NCBI GenBank assembly: GCA_020832055.1
Contig: JAFIFL010000002.1
Coordinates: 1-55,350, forward strand
Length of the DNA stretch: 55,350 nucleotides
From: Gammaproteobacteria bacterium
Lineage (GTDB): Bacteria > Pseudomonadota > Gammaproteobacteria > Pseudomonadales > Azotimanducaceae
Direction: 5' to 3'
Part shown: in pieces, positions 8,834 to 16,112 of the stretch
How positions within the stretch are numbered: the stretch's first letter is position 1
How the letters are laid out: each line of letters begins with the position of its first letter
Program-made: the position numbers and the translations under genes
Notes under the pieces: model-generated
Database searches by the model: none
The model's input: the letters and a program-made list of their open reading frames with translations, nothing else
Told to the model about the DNA's origin: nothing

Positions 8834-9177
8834 CTTACACAGCCAGCGCGCCAGCCGCGCCTCGACCATGTGAAAGCGGGTGCATGCCGCTGCTCACTTT
8901 GTGCGATACCGCACCGAAAATGTTGTCGAATGAGGAACACACTGCCCACGGATGCCTCCCCGGGCATCCAGAACCACGGGCATTCAGGCGCACAGTCGGC
9001 TGAAGCGCATCGTGATCGGCCCCCCACCGTCTCGGTCGAAGCCCGTGTCGCCCGGCCACCCCCCCCCCCCCCCGGGCAGGCACTCTCCCTGATGCCTGCC
9101 GGCACAGAAATTGGGAGCCTTCGAGCAGAGGAAAACAGCCAATCGAGCGGGCAACCAGGCACTGAACAGAATCGACG
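8834..9177. other. Gene-free stretch after the MFS junction, containing a C homopolymer
   Basis: These 344 bases hold no gene that I can support. They follow the abrupt end of the MFS reading frame and precede the stop of the DUF3187 gene. A run of 15 C lies at 9059-9073, directly followed by GGG, and a shorter run of C is nearby at about 9020. No inverted terminal repeats or transposase remnant were seen. A shadow frame crosses the whole stretch but has no family features. Confidence 0.6.
9059..9073. repeat. Poly-C homopolymer of 15 bases
   Basis: An uninterrupted run of 15 cytosines followed by three guanines. It is the longest homopolymer noticed in the window. It lies in non-coding DNA between a truncated MFS gene and DUF3187. 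It may be a slippage-prone tract or a read/assembly artefact. Confidence 0.9.
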
Positions 9178-10179
9178 TCAGTATCGGCCCCGCAACGCGA
9201 ACTGGAAGCTGACGTCCGGCGCGCTGCCCGGACGCAGATCCTCATAGACCGCAAATTCCAGTGCCAGCCCGGGGCCGACCTGCCAGGCGCCGCCCAGCCC
9301 ACCCTGCAGACTCCAGCCACCGATCTGTTTGAGATCGGAACGCACCAGTTCGGTGTGGCCATCGAGCTGCGCCTTCAGCGTCAGCCGGGCCGTCACCGGC
9401 CAAACCAGGGTCCAGTGGCCGAAACCCGCAAGATCCCGCAGCCGATGCCCGACCAGATCCGTCCCGGCCGGGCGCAGGACACCGAGGGTGACATGGCTGC
9501 CGAGGCCCAGGCCGGAGAAGGCCGCCCGTTCGGTGACGTTCAACCCCAGGGCCACGTCCACCCCGCCGCTGCCGGTGAGACGGCTCGCGCGGCCCGTTGG
9601 CAGTTCCGCATCCAGGCGCAGGGCCACGTCCCTGGCCGCCGAACGATGCAGGCTGCGGGCGACGCCGACGCGAAGGTCACCCGGACCCGCGTGGCTGTCT
9701 TCGAGCAGCAGTCGGCGCTGGCCGTCGGCATCCCACACCATGCGCAGACGGTCCCTCGGCGCTGCATCGCGGCCACCGTCCGGCAGGCCGAACCAGTCGT
9801 GCCACTGGTCGATGAAAGCGTCGAGGAAGCCGCCGCCGTGACGCATGCCCACCAGTTCGAGACTGCCTGCCCAATGCTGGCCGAACCCCCGCTCGAAGCG
9901 CGCCACGACGGTGGTGGTTTCACCGTCGATGAGGACCGATTCCCGCGGCGACTGCGCGGAAGTGAAGTGACTCGCCAGTTCCACCAGCAGGTCCACATAC
10001 AGCTCGCCTGCAGCGGGCAGGTCGGCACTGCGCGCCCGCGGCAGGCCGAACAGGGTCGCCACCGGACCGCTGTTGCGCCAGAGAAAGGGCGCATCACCCG
10101 GCGCTTTAGCAGGTGAATCGGCGCGGGCGCCGGCAAGCAGCAGCACGCCTGCGAGCAGCAGTCCCGCCTGTCGCAGCAT
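9178..10179 (-). CDS. DUF3187 family outer-membrane-type protein
   Basis: 333 residues with a Sec signal peptide (LRQAGLLLAGVLLLAGARA, cleavage near residue 20). The mature part has NSGPVATLFGLPRARS and a long series of alternating beta-strand-like segments ending in the aromatic RGRY. GFLDAFIDQWHDWFGLPDGGR near 130 is characteristic of DUF3187. The family is uncharacterised; the strand pattern and C-terminal aromatic residue suggest a small outer-membrane barrel. The ATG lies 2 bp after the stop of the acyl-CoA ligase, so the two are coupled, which hints at a role in handling a hydrophobic substrate. Confidence 0.78.
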   Translation of the reverse strand: MLRQAGLLLAGVLLLAGARADSPAKAPGDAPFLWRNSGPVATLFGLPRARSADLPAAGELYVDLLVELASHFTSAQSPRESVLIDGETTTVVARFERGFGQHWAGSLELVGMRHGGGFLDAFIDQWHDWFGLPDGGRDAAPRDRLRMVWDADGQRRLLLEDSHAGPGDLRVGVARSLHRSAARDVALRLDAELPTGRASRLTGSGGVDVALGLNVTERAAFSGLGLGSHVTLGVLRPAGTDLVGHRLRDLAGFGHWTLVWPVTARLTLKAQLDGHTELVRSDLKQIGGWSLQGGLGGAWQVGPGLALEFAVYEDLRPGSAPDVSFQFALRGRY

Positions 10180-10181
10180 GG

Positions 10182-11744
10182 TCAGTTCACGGCCCGCTGA
10201 CGGTCCTGCCAGAACGGCGCCCTGAGATCGGTCTTGAGAATCTTGCCGGCGCCGCTCTTGGGCAGTTCCCCTTCCTTGAAGTGGATGCTGCGGGGGCACT
10301 TGAAGCCGGCGATGCGCGCCTTGCAGTGCGTGATGAGGTCCGCCTCGGTGACGGCCATGCCGGCTTTCAGCACCACCTCCGCGTGCACCGCCTCGCCCCA
10401 CTGCTCGCTGGGGATGCCGATGACGGCGCACTCGGCCACCGCCGGATGGGCGTAGAGGGCATCCTCCACCTCGGCTGAATAGACGTTCTCGCCGCCGGTG
10501 ACGATCATGTCCTTGATGCGGTCGACCACGTAGAGAAAGCCGTGCTCGTCGATGTAGCCGCCGTCGCCGGTATGCATCCAGCCGTCGCGCAGCACTTCGG
10601 ACGTGAGTTGCGGCTGATTCCAGTACCCCTTCATGACCATGGGGCCACGCACACAGACCTCACCGATCTCACCCGGCGGCAGCGTGTTGCCGTCGGGATC
10701 GCGGATGGTCACCTCGGCGTTGTACACCGGCTGACCTGCCGAGGCCGTGAAGCCGGCCTTCTGACCCTCGAAGGTATGAAACTCCGGCAGCAGGACCGTA
10801 GCCACCGGCGACAGCTCGGTCATGCCGTAGCTCTGCAGGAACCGCACGCCGGGCAGGCGCTGCAGCGCCCGCTGCAGCAGCGCGGCGGGCATGGGCGACG
10901 CGCCATAGCTCAGCAGCTTCAGACTCGACAGATCGCGGCGTTCGAGATCCGGATGCTGCATCAGCCGGTTGAGCATGGTGGGGACGATGATGGTGATGTT
11001 GACCCGCTCGCGCTCGATGGTGGCCAGGAAGGGCTCGATGTCGAACTTGGGGATCACCACATGGGTCCCGCCGGCCAGCGTCACGGAAAACAGCCGCGCG
11101 CCGCCGGCCACGTGAAACATGGGCGAGACGTGCAGGTGCACCGTCCCGGCGCGGATGTCCATGTTGAGCATGGCGGTGAGCGAGTTGGTCACCAGATTGG
11201 CGTGGCTGAGCATCACGCCCTTGGAGCGGCCCGTGGTGCCCCCGGTGTAGAACAAACAGGCGATATCCTCGAAGCCGCGACCGGCATCCGCCGCCGCCGG
11301 CGACAGCGCCAGATCCTCCCAGTGCACCCAGGGCGCCGGAGCGGGCACTGCGCGATCCGCAGCCAGCACCAGTTGCGCGACCTCAGCCCCATCCGCCCGC
11401 TGGGCCTCCGCGGCGGGGGCATGGGCCGGATCGGCTATGAGGATGCGTGCGCCGCAGTCGTCCAGGGCGAAGCGCACTTCCGGCGCCGCCCAGCGGGTAT
11501 TGATGGGCACGGCGATGCCGCCGGCCCAGAACGTGGCAAAGAAGAACTCGACGTAACGATGGGAATTGTCCGCCAGCATGGCAACGCGATCACCGGGCTC
11601 GAGCCCGAGTTCGACGAGCCCGCCGGCGAGGCGCGCCACGCGCTCGGCAAACTGCCGCCAGGAATAGCGCACGTCACCTTCGATCAGCGCGGGCTGATCC
11701 GGATACAACAGCGCCGAACGGCGCACAGTCTGGGCGAGCTGCAT
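10182..11744 (-). CDS. AMP-dependent acyl-CoA synthetase (fatty acid-CoA ligase type)
   Basis: 520 residues of the ANL superfamily. The P-loop-like motif is LFYTGGTTGRSKGVMLSH near residue 170. QSYGMTELSP near 298 is the adenine-binding motif, GWMHTGDGGYIDEHG near 395 holds the ribose-binding Asp, and the C-terminal catalytic Lys lies in LPKSGAGKILKTDL. It forms an acyl-adenylate and then an acyl-CoA. Chain specificity cannot be read. It lies in a minus-strand unit with two SDRs, a CaiB-type transferase, a small unknown protein and DUF3187, pointing to a catabolic pathway for a carboxylic acid. Confidence 0.9.
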   Translation of the reverse strand: MQLAQTVRRSALLYPDQPALIEGDVRYSWRQFAERVARLAGGLVELGLEPGDRVAMLADNSHRYVEFFFATFWAGGIAVPINTRWAAPEVRFALDDCGARILIADPAHAPAAEAQRADGAEVAQLVLAADRAVPAPAPWVHWEDLALSPAAADAGRGFEDIACLFYTGGTTGRSKGVMLSHANLVTNSLTAMLNMDIRAGTVHLHVSPMFHVAGGARLFSVTLAGGTHVVIPKFDIEPFLATIERERVNITIIVPTMLNRLMQHPDLERRDLSSLKLLSYGASPMPAALLQRALQRLPGVRFLQSYGMTELSPVATVLLPEFHTFEGQKAGFTASAGQPVYNAEVTIRDPDGNTLPPGEIGEVCVRGPMVMKGYWNQPQLTSEVLRDGWMHTGDGGYIDEHGFLYVVDRIKDMIVTGGENVYSAEVEDALYAHPAVAECAVIGIPSEQWGEAVHAEVVLKAGMAVTEADLITHCKARIAGFKCPRSIHFKEGELPKSGAGKILKTDLRAPFWQDRQRAVN

Positions 11745-11771
11745 GATGGATCTACCTTCGAGGGGAACGAT

Positions 11772-12107
11772 TCAGTGGCCGAACAGGCGCAGGTCCGGAG
11801 GCGGCGGCGTGACTTCGTCGAGGCGGATGATGTCCACGTTGGCAGCATAGCGATCCTGCCATTCCCGCAGCGGCAGCCAGCAGGGTTCGCCCTGGGCGTC
11901 GCGGGTGATCCAGCCGTCGCTGGCATCACTGAGATCCCGCAGATCGTCGAGATGCTCCCGGGTGATTTCGAGCCTGCCGTAGCGCATGGGGCCCTGGATG
12001 CAGGCATGCCAGAGCACGTACTCGAGATGATCCGTCCACGGAAGCCCGTAGGCCAGACGGCAGAGCATCTTCATGTAGCGCTCGAGTTCCCGATGCTCGG
12101 GTTCCAT
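11772..12107 (-). CDS. Hypothetical protein, 111 residues
   Basis: I do not recognise a family. The translation from ATG 12107 (MEPEHRELERYMKMLCRLAY) is hydrophilic and rich in Glu, Asp, Arg and Trp, with no signal peptide or membrane segment. GAGGTGG stands 7-8 bases upstream, favouring this start over a longer frame. It sits 27 bp before the acyl-CoA ligase and 100 bp after an SDR in the same direction, so it likely belongs to the same operon. Preserved codon bias and tight spacing suggest a real gene. Confidence 0.65.
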   Translation of the reverse strand: MEPEHRELERYMKMLCRLAYGLPWTDHLEYVLWHACIQGPMRYGRLEITREHLDDLRDLSDASDGWITRDAQGEPCWLPLREWQDRYAANVDIIRLDEVTPPPPDLRLFGH

Positions 12108-12129
12108 GCCTGCCACCTCACTGCAGCTG

Positions 12130-12155
12130 TTCGCTTCACCGGTTCGCTTCACCGG
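12130..12155. repeat. 13-bp perfect tandem repeat upstream of the hypothetical gene
   Basis: TTCGCTTCACCGG occurs twice head to tail without spacer. It is about 25-50 bp upstream of the ATG at 12107 on the minus strand, in the only sizeable gap of the operon. The second copy runs into ACCGGT, a small palindrome. It could be an operator or a slippage duplication. Confidence 0.75.
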
Positions 12156-12207
12156 TGTTCTAAACCTGTCCCGCCGCACCCGGTCGCCGGGACCGTGCGC
12201 TGGAAAG

Positions 12208-12981
12208 TCATCGCGTGACCGAGTGACCGCCATCCACGGTCACGATGGTGCCGCTGACGTAGCTGGCCCTCGGCGAGGCCAGAAACACCACGACGTCGGC
12301 CACTTCCACCGGCTCCGCCGGACGATCGAAGGGCAGCCGGCCGAGCATGCGCGGCCACTGCTCCGGATCCCGGCCCGCCATGCGGGCGCGGGTGCGGGCC
12401 TGGTTTTCCATGCGATCGGTGCGGGTCAGTCCCGGATTCACGCCGACGACCCGAATGCCGTGCCGGGGACCTGCAGCCCCCACCGCCCGGGTGAAGGCCA
12501 TGAGCCCGGCATTGGCGGTGACGCCGGCAATGTAGCCCGGATCGTGGCGCTCGCCACCGGTGCCGATCACATTGACGATGACCCCGCCGCCGGCATCGCG
12601 CATGCGGGAGTACATGGCACGACAGAGATTGATGTAGGAGAACATCTTCAGATCCCAGCTCGCCCGCCAGGATTCCTCGTCGATGGCATTCAGCGGGCCG
12701 GCGGGTATGGCGCCGGCATTGTTCACCAGCAGGTCCATCGCTCCCACACGGCTGGCCAGGGCTTCGGCCCGTCCACGCTGGGAAAGGTCCATGGCATGCA
12801 CCTGAACCTGCACATCGTGCCGGTCCATCAGCTCCGATCGCGCCCGCTCCAGGTCCATGCGCGAACGCGCCACCAGATGCAGGTGCACCCCCTCCTCCGC
12901 CAGCCCCTCAGCCACGGCGCGGCCAATACCCCGGCTCGCACCGGTGATGAGTGCCTGCTTGCCGCGAAGATTCAATTCCAT
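12208..12981 (-). CDS. Short-chain dehydrogenase/reductase-fold protein with altered active site
   Basis: 257 residues. The cofactor motif TGASRGIGRAVAEGLAEEG near residue 12 and NNAG (LLVNNAGAIPAG) are intact, as is the C-terminal YVSGTIVTVDGG. The catalytic triad is not: where SDRs have Ser, then Tyr-x-x-x-Lys before AL..FTRAL, this protein reads VIVNVIGTGGERHDPGYIAG then VTANAGLMAFTRAVG, so the aligned Tyr and Lys positions are Gly and Asn. It may bind NAD(P) without classic dehydrogenation, or use a different mechanism. The start ATG at 12981 is 13 bp after the CaiB-type transferase. Confidence 0.85.
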   Translation of the reverse strand: MELNLRGKQALITGASRGIGRAVAEGLAEEGVHLHLVARSRMDLERARSELMDRHDVQVQVHAMDLSQRGRAEALASRVGAMDLLVNNAGAIPAGPLNAIDEESWRASWDLKMFSYINLCRAMYSRMRDAGGGVIVNVIGTGGERHDPGYIAGVTANAGLMAFTRAVGAAGPRHGIRVVGVNPGLTRTDRMENQARTRARMAGRDPEQWPRMLGRLPFDRPAEPVEVADVVVFLASPRASYVSGTIVTVDGGHSVTR

Positions 12982-12994
12982 TGCACGTGTCCCA

Positions 12995-14194
12995 TCAGGC
13001 CTGTCGGCCGCCCATGAGTGACTCGACCTCCTGCCCGTCGAACCCGAGTTCGCCGAGCAGCGTTGCCGTATCGGCACCGAGTGCCGGTGCCGGTCCGCGA
13101 ATGTCCGCCGGCGTGGCCCCAAACCGGGCTGCCGGTCGCGGCTGGCGAATCAGGCCAGCCTGCGGGTGGGCATATTCTGCCAGCAGATCGTTCGCAAGGA
13201 TCTGTTCGTGGGTGAGAACTTCCGCACGGGACAGCACCGGCGCACAGGGCACGCCTGCCGCGTCGAGCTGCTCGAGCCACTGCGAGCTCGAACGGGTGGC
13301 CAGCACTTCGGCGGTCAGCGCCAGCCGTTCCGCCACGTTCGCCACCCTGTCCTGGGCCGTCCGGAAGCGCGGATCCTGCTGCCATTCCGGGTGTTCGAAG
13401 ACGCGACAGAGGCCGGCCCACTCCGCATCCGACACGGCCCCGACCGTGATCCATCCGTCCGTCGTCGCGAAGATCAGATCCTGGGCCAATTGCGAGCGGG
13501 CGGCTTGCACCTCATCGCCGACGAAGGTGTGGCCGGTCATGCCTTCCGGCCACAGGAACGCCACGACGGCATCGAGCATGGCGAGCTTCAGGTGCTGGCC
13601 CTGCCCGCTCCGCTCCCGGGCAAACAGCGCGGCCGTGATGGCCTGAGCTGCTGCCAGCGCCGTCACCTTGTCCGGCACGATGGTCCGCACCATCCGCGGC
13701 CTGCCGCTGTCGCGATCCGCCTGGATCGCGGCCAGCCCGGAGAGAGCCTGGATGACCGGATCGTAGACCCGCTTGTGGGCATAAGGACCGGTTTCGCCGA
13801 AGCCCGAGATCGATACGTAGATGAGGTCTTCCCGCTGCTCTCGCATGGCGGGCTCGCCGATGCCCATGCGCTCGGCGACCCCCGGCCTGAAGTTCTGGAC
13901 AAACACGTCGGCGCTTCGGACCAGCCGCTTGAGCGCCTCCATGCCCAGGTCGGTCTTCAAGTCGAGCACCAAGGAGCGCTTGGAGCGGTTCGACGACAGG
14001 AAGGTGGCCGACATGCCGCCGCGGGAGCTGCCCATCTGTCGCACCAGATCGCCGGCCGGGGGCTCCACCTTGATCACGTCGGCACCCTGGTCGGCCAGCA
14101 TCATGGTCGCCACCGGCCCGGATATCATGGCGGTGAGATCCACCACCCGGATGCCTGCGAGTGGACCCTCGGCTGGTGAGCCGGGAGTGTTCAT
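12995..14194 (-). CDS. CaiB/BaiF family (class III) CoA-transferase
   Basis: 399 residues. The N-terminus PLAGIRVVDLTAMISGPVAT has the family opening, and VIKVEPPAGDLVRQMG near 40 is the CoA-binding region. NRSKRSLVLDLKTDLG and FVQNFRPGVAERMG near 100 are family signatures. The catalytic Asp is expected in the region DLIYVSISGFGETGPYAHKRVYDPVIQ near 145 (KRVYDPVIQ). It moves CoA between acyl groups in the cytosol. Its ATG overlaps the stop of the upstream SDR (ATGA), showing translational coupling. Family members include carnitine, bile-acid, oxalate and alpha-methylacyl-CoA enzymes; the substrate is not evident. Confidence 0.9.
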   Translation of the reverse strand: MNTPGSPAEGPLAGIRVVDLTAMISGPVATMMLADQGADVIKVEPPAGDLVRQMGSSRGGMSATFLSSNRSKRSLVLDLKTDLGMEALKRLVRSADVFVQNFRPGVAERMGIGEPAMREQREDLIYVSISGFGETGPYAHKRVYDPVIQALSGLAAIQADRDSGRPRMVRTIVPDKVTALAAAQAITAALFARERSGQGQHLKLAMLDAVVAFLWPEGMTGHTFVGDEVQAARSQLAQDLIFATTDGWITVGAVSDAEWAGLCRVFEHPEWQQDPRFRTAQDRVANVAERLALTAEVLATRSSSQWLEQLDAAGVPCAPVLSRAEVLTHEQILANDLLAEYAHPQAGLIRQPRPAARFGATPADIRGPAPALGADTATLLGELGFDGQEVESLMGGRQA

Positions 14195-14964
14195 CCGAAG
14201 GATCTCACCTGACCCCCGTCCACCACCCAGGTCGCCCCGGTCACGAAGGACGCCCGCGGCGAGGTCAGAAAGGCCACCACATCGGCGATCTCACGCACCT
14301 CGCCGAAGCGTTTGAGCGCCACTTCCCGGTCGATCCAGCGCATCCAGGATTCCGGCCGGGCCTTGACGTTGCGATCCCAGGAGCCGCCCTCGAAGAGAAT
14401 GTTGCCTGGGGCCACGGCATTGATGCGAACGGCCGGGCCCACCAGTTTCGCCATGGCCGTGACGAAGTGATTGAGGGCGGCCTTGGCCATGCCGTAGGAC
14501 AGCGGCGTGCCCATGGCATCGACGCCGGCAATGGAGGAAATGACCGTGATGCTCGCGCCGCTGCGGCCTTCCAGGCGCCGCTGGGCCTCCCGGACGAGGC
14601 GCACGCTACCGGTCAGGTTGTGCTCCATGGCCACATCGAAATCCGCATCGGAGACGTCCCAGCCGGGCTTCAGGCCACCGCCGCCGACGTTGGCGATCAC
14701 CGCATCGAGCGCACCGAACTCGGCCACGGTGGCGTCGAGAGCACGCTCGATGTCCGCCGTGCAGGTCATGTCGCCGCAGACGCTGGCGGCTCGCCCGGCC
14801 ACATCGGGCGCCAGCGCATCGATCGTCGTCTGCAGGACATCCTCGCGACGACCGCTGAACATGACGTGGGCGCCCTCGGCCAGCAAGACTTCGGCAATGC
14901 CCCGGCCGATGCCGGCGCTGGCCCCCGCCACGAATACCGATTTGCCCGCCAGTTCCAGATCCAT
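14191..14964 (-). CDS. Short-chain dehydrogenase/reductase
   Basis: 257 residues from ATG 14964 (MDLELAGKSVFVAGASAGIG). Motifs: GASAGIGRGIAEVL for NAD(P), Ser in ITVISSIAGV and YGMAKAALNH as the catalytic YxxxK; the usual NNAG is IANVGGGG. The C-terminus has SFVTGATWVVDGG. It oxidises or reduces a hydroxyl/keto group. It is the first gene of the minus-strand operon 9178-14964. Its neighbour SDR at 12208 shares length but lacks the catalytic triad. Confidence 0.9.
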   Translation of the reverse strand: MDLELAGKSVFVAGASAGIGRGIAEVLLAEGAHVMFSGRREDVLQTTIDALAPDVAGRAASVCGDMTCTADIERALDATVAEFGALDAVIANVGGGGLKPGWDVSDADFDVAMEHNLTGSVRLVREAQRRLEGRSGASITVISSIAGVDAMGTPLSYGMAKAALNHFVTAMAKLVGPAVRINAVAPGNILFEGGSWDRNVKARPESWMRWIDREVALKRFGEVREIADVVAFLTSPRASFVTGATWVVDGGQVRSFG

Positions 14965-15109
14965 CCTGCCCCCTGTCCAGCCATGCCCACGACCGCTGTT
15001 GCGCTGCCACCGGTTCACCGCCTATGGTCGCAGACTGCCCGCCGCGAAGCATCAAGCAGCGGCACTGACGCCCGCACTGACACCGTCACTGGCACCAGGA
15101 CCGACACGC

Positions 15110-15472
15110 ATGACCTCACCCCTGACGGATACGGAACTGCTGACGACCCTGCTGGGACGCAGAGTACTCTCGGTGGAGGAAGAATCGGCCATGGGGATGC
15201 GGCGCGTGGTGGCTCTGGGCTTCGAGAACGGCGTGCATTTCCCGCTGCCCGCCGGCAACGCCCTGCGATCGGCAGGTGAAGTGGCAGAGATCCGCGCGCT
15301 GATCGAAGGGCTCTCGCGTCAGCTGGCTGCTGTGATCCGCCGCCAGGTGGGGCCGGGAGACCCGGTCCTCGCGGCAGACGTCATCGATGCGCAGATCATG
15401 GCGGCCCTGGCGGACCCTGACGCGCTCAGCGACGGGCAGCATCCGGCCAGCTTTCCGCTGGCCGGACCTTGA
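15110..15472 (+). CDS. Hypothetical protein, 120 residues
   Basis: No family recognised. From ATG 15110 the translation (MTSPLTDTELLTTLLGRRVL) is soluble, with a hydrophobic beta-like VVALGFENGVHFPL segment and a helical region EVAEIRALIEGLSRQLAAV. There is no signal peptide. It is divergent from the SDR operon and convergent with the Spy-like gene. A perfect hairpin overlaps its last codons. Coding is judged plausible from composition and context only. Confidence 0.5.
   Translation: MTSPLTDTELLTTLLGRRVLSVEEESAMGMRRVVALGFENGVHFPLPAGNALRSAGEVAEIRALIEGLSRQLAAVIRRQVGPGDPVLAADVIDAQIMAALADPDALSDGQHPASFPLAGP
15443..15465. terminator. Hairpin at the 3' end of the 120-residue gene
   Basis: CCGGCCAGC and GCTGGCCGG form a perfect 9-bp stem with a 5-base loop just before the stop codon. 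No T-run follows. A second, weaker stem (CCCGCA/TGCGGG, about 15473-15495) lies in the short gap before the convergent gene. Together they could stop transcription between convergent genes. Confidence 0.35.
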
Positions 15473-15499
15473 CCCGCAAGTCTCACCGATGCGGGCTCA

Positions 15500-15982
15500 T
15501 CACCAGTCCGGCTGACCCTGGCCCGGCTGCGGTCCCTGCTGCTGCTGGTACTGCTGCCGCATCATCTCTTCCTGCATCTGGCGCTGACGCTGCGCCTGCA
15601 TTTCGAGTTCCGCCCGCTGCTCCGAGGTGAACACCGCCTGCACCTTGCTCTGCAGCAACAGCGACAGCGCCGTCATCTCGCCGGTGATTTCGCCGAGTCG
15701 GGCTGCGCCGGACCGGATGGCCGATTCGTCGTACTCGTGTCCAACCTTGTCGGCCAATTCCATCTGCACGCGCTGGGCCTGCTCCTGCAGCGCCTCGATC
15801 TGGGGCCCGAGGTCATCGATGACCGCGCGGACCTCGTTCTGCTGCTCCGCAGAGAGGCCGAGGGCCTCTGCAAGCTGTTCCACCTGATCGCCACCGGCAG
15901 GCTGCTGGGCCGTGGCCCCAAGCGCAAAGCTCAGGCCCGTGACGAGGGCCAGCAACATCAGGATTCGATTGGGTACGCTCAA
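15500..15982 (-). CDS. Spy/CpxP-family periplasmic protein (LTXXQ-like)
   Basis: About 160 residues. A signal peptide (RILMLLALVTGLSFALGATA) is followed by a helical, Gln-rich mature protein. ALGLSAEQQNEVRAVI near residue 40 and VFTSEQRAELEMQ near 115 are the two Leu-Thr/Ser-x-x-Gln type motifs of Spy/CpxP proteins. Spy is a periplasmic chaperone and CpxP a stress-sensor modulator. The C-terminal tail is very Gln-rich (QYQQQQGPQPGQGQ). I chose TTG 15982, because AGAGGTG lies 6 bases before it; a GTG at 15991 overlaps that Shine-Dalgarno. No two-component genes are next to it. Confidence 0.78.
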   Translation of the reverse strand: MSVPNRILMLLALVTGLSFALGATAQQPAGGDQVEQLAEALGLSAEQQNEVRAVIDDLGPQIEALQEQAQRVQMELADKVGHEYDESAIRSGAARLGEITGEMTALSLLLQSKVQAVFTSEQRAELEMQAQRQRQMQEEMMRQQYQQQQGPQPGQGQPDW

Positions 15983-16112
15983 TGCATTCACCTCTGAAAG
16001 TAGTCGTGGGTAGGTCGTGGGAAAGTCATCGTGGAGAAAAAACGATGCTGCAAAGCCGGCACCTTAACGCGATGACGGCAGCGTTGCATCCCGGCCCTCG
16101 CCACCCGGGCCC

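Noticed and set aside
8834-9247. Continuation of the MFS frame as a fused protein
   Set aside because: The added 137 residues have no membrane helices or known domain and include the poly-C tract; the open frame is likely accidental.
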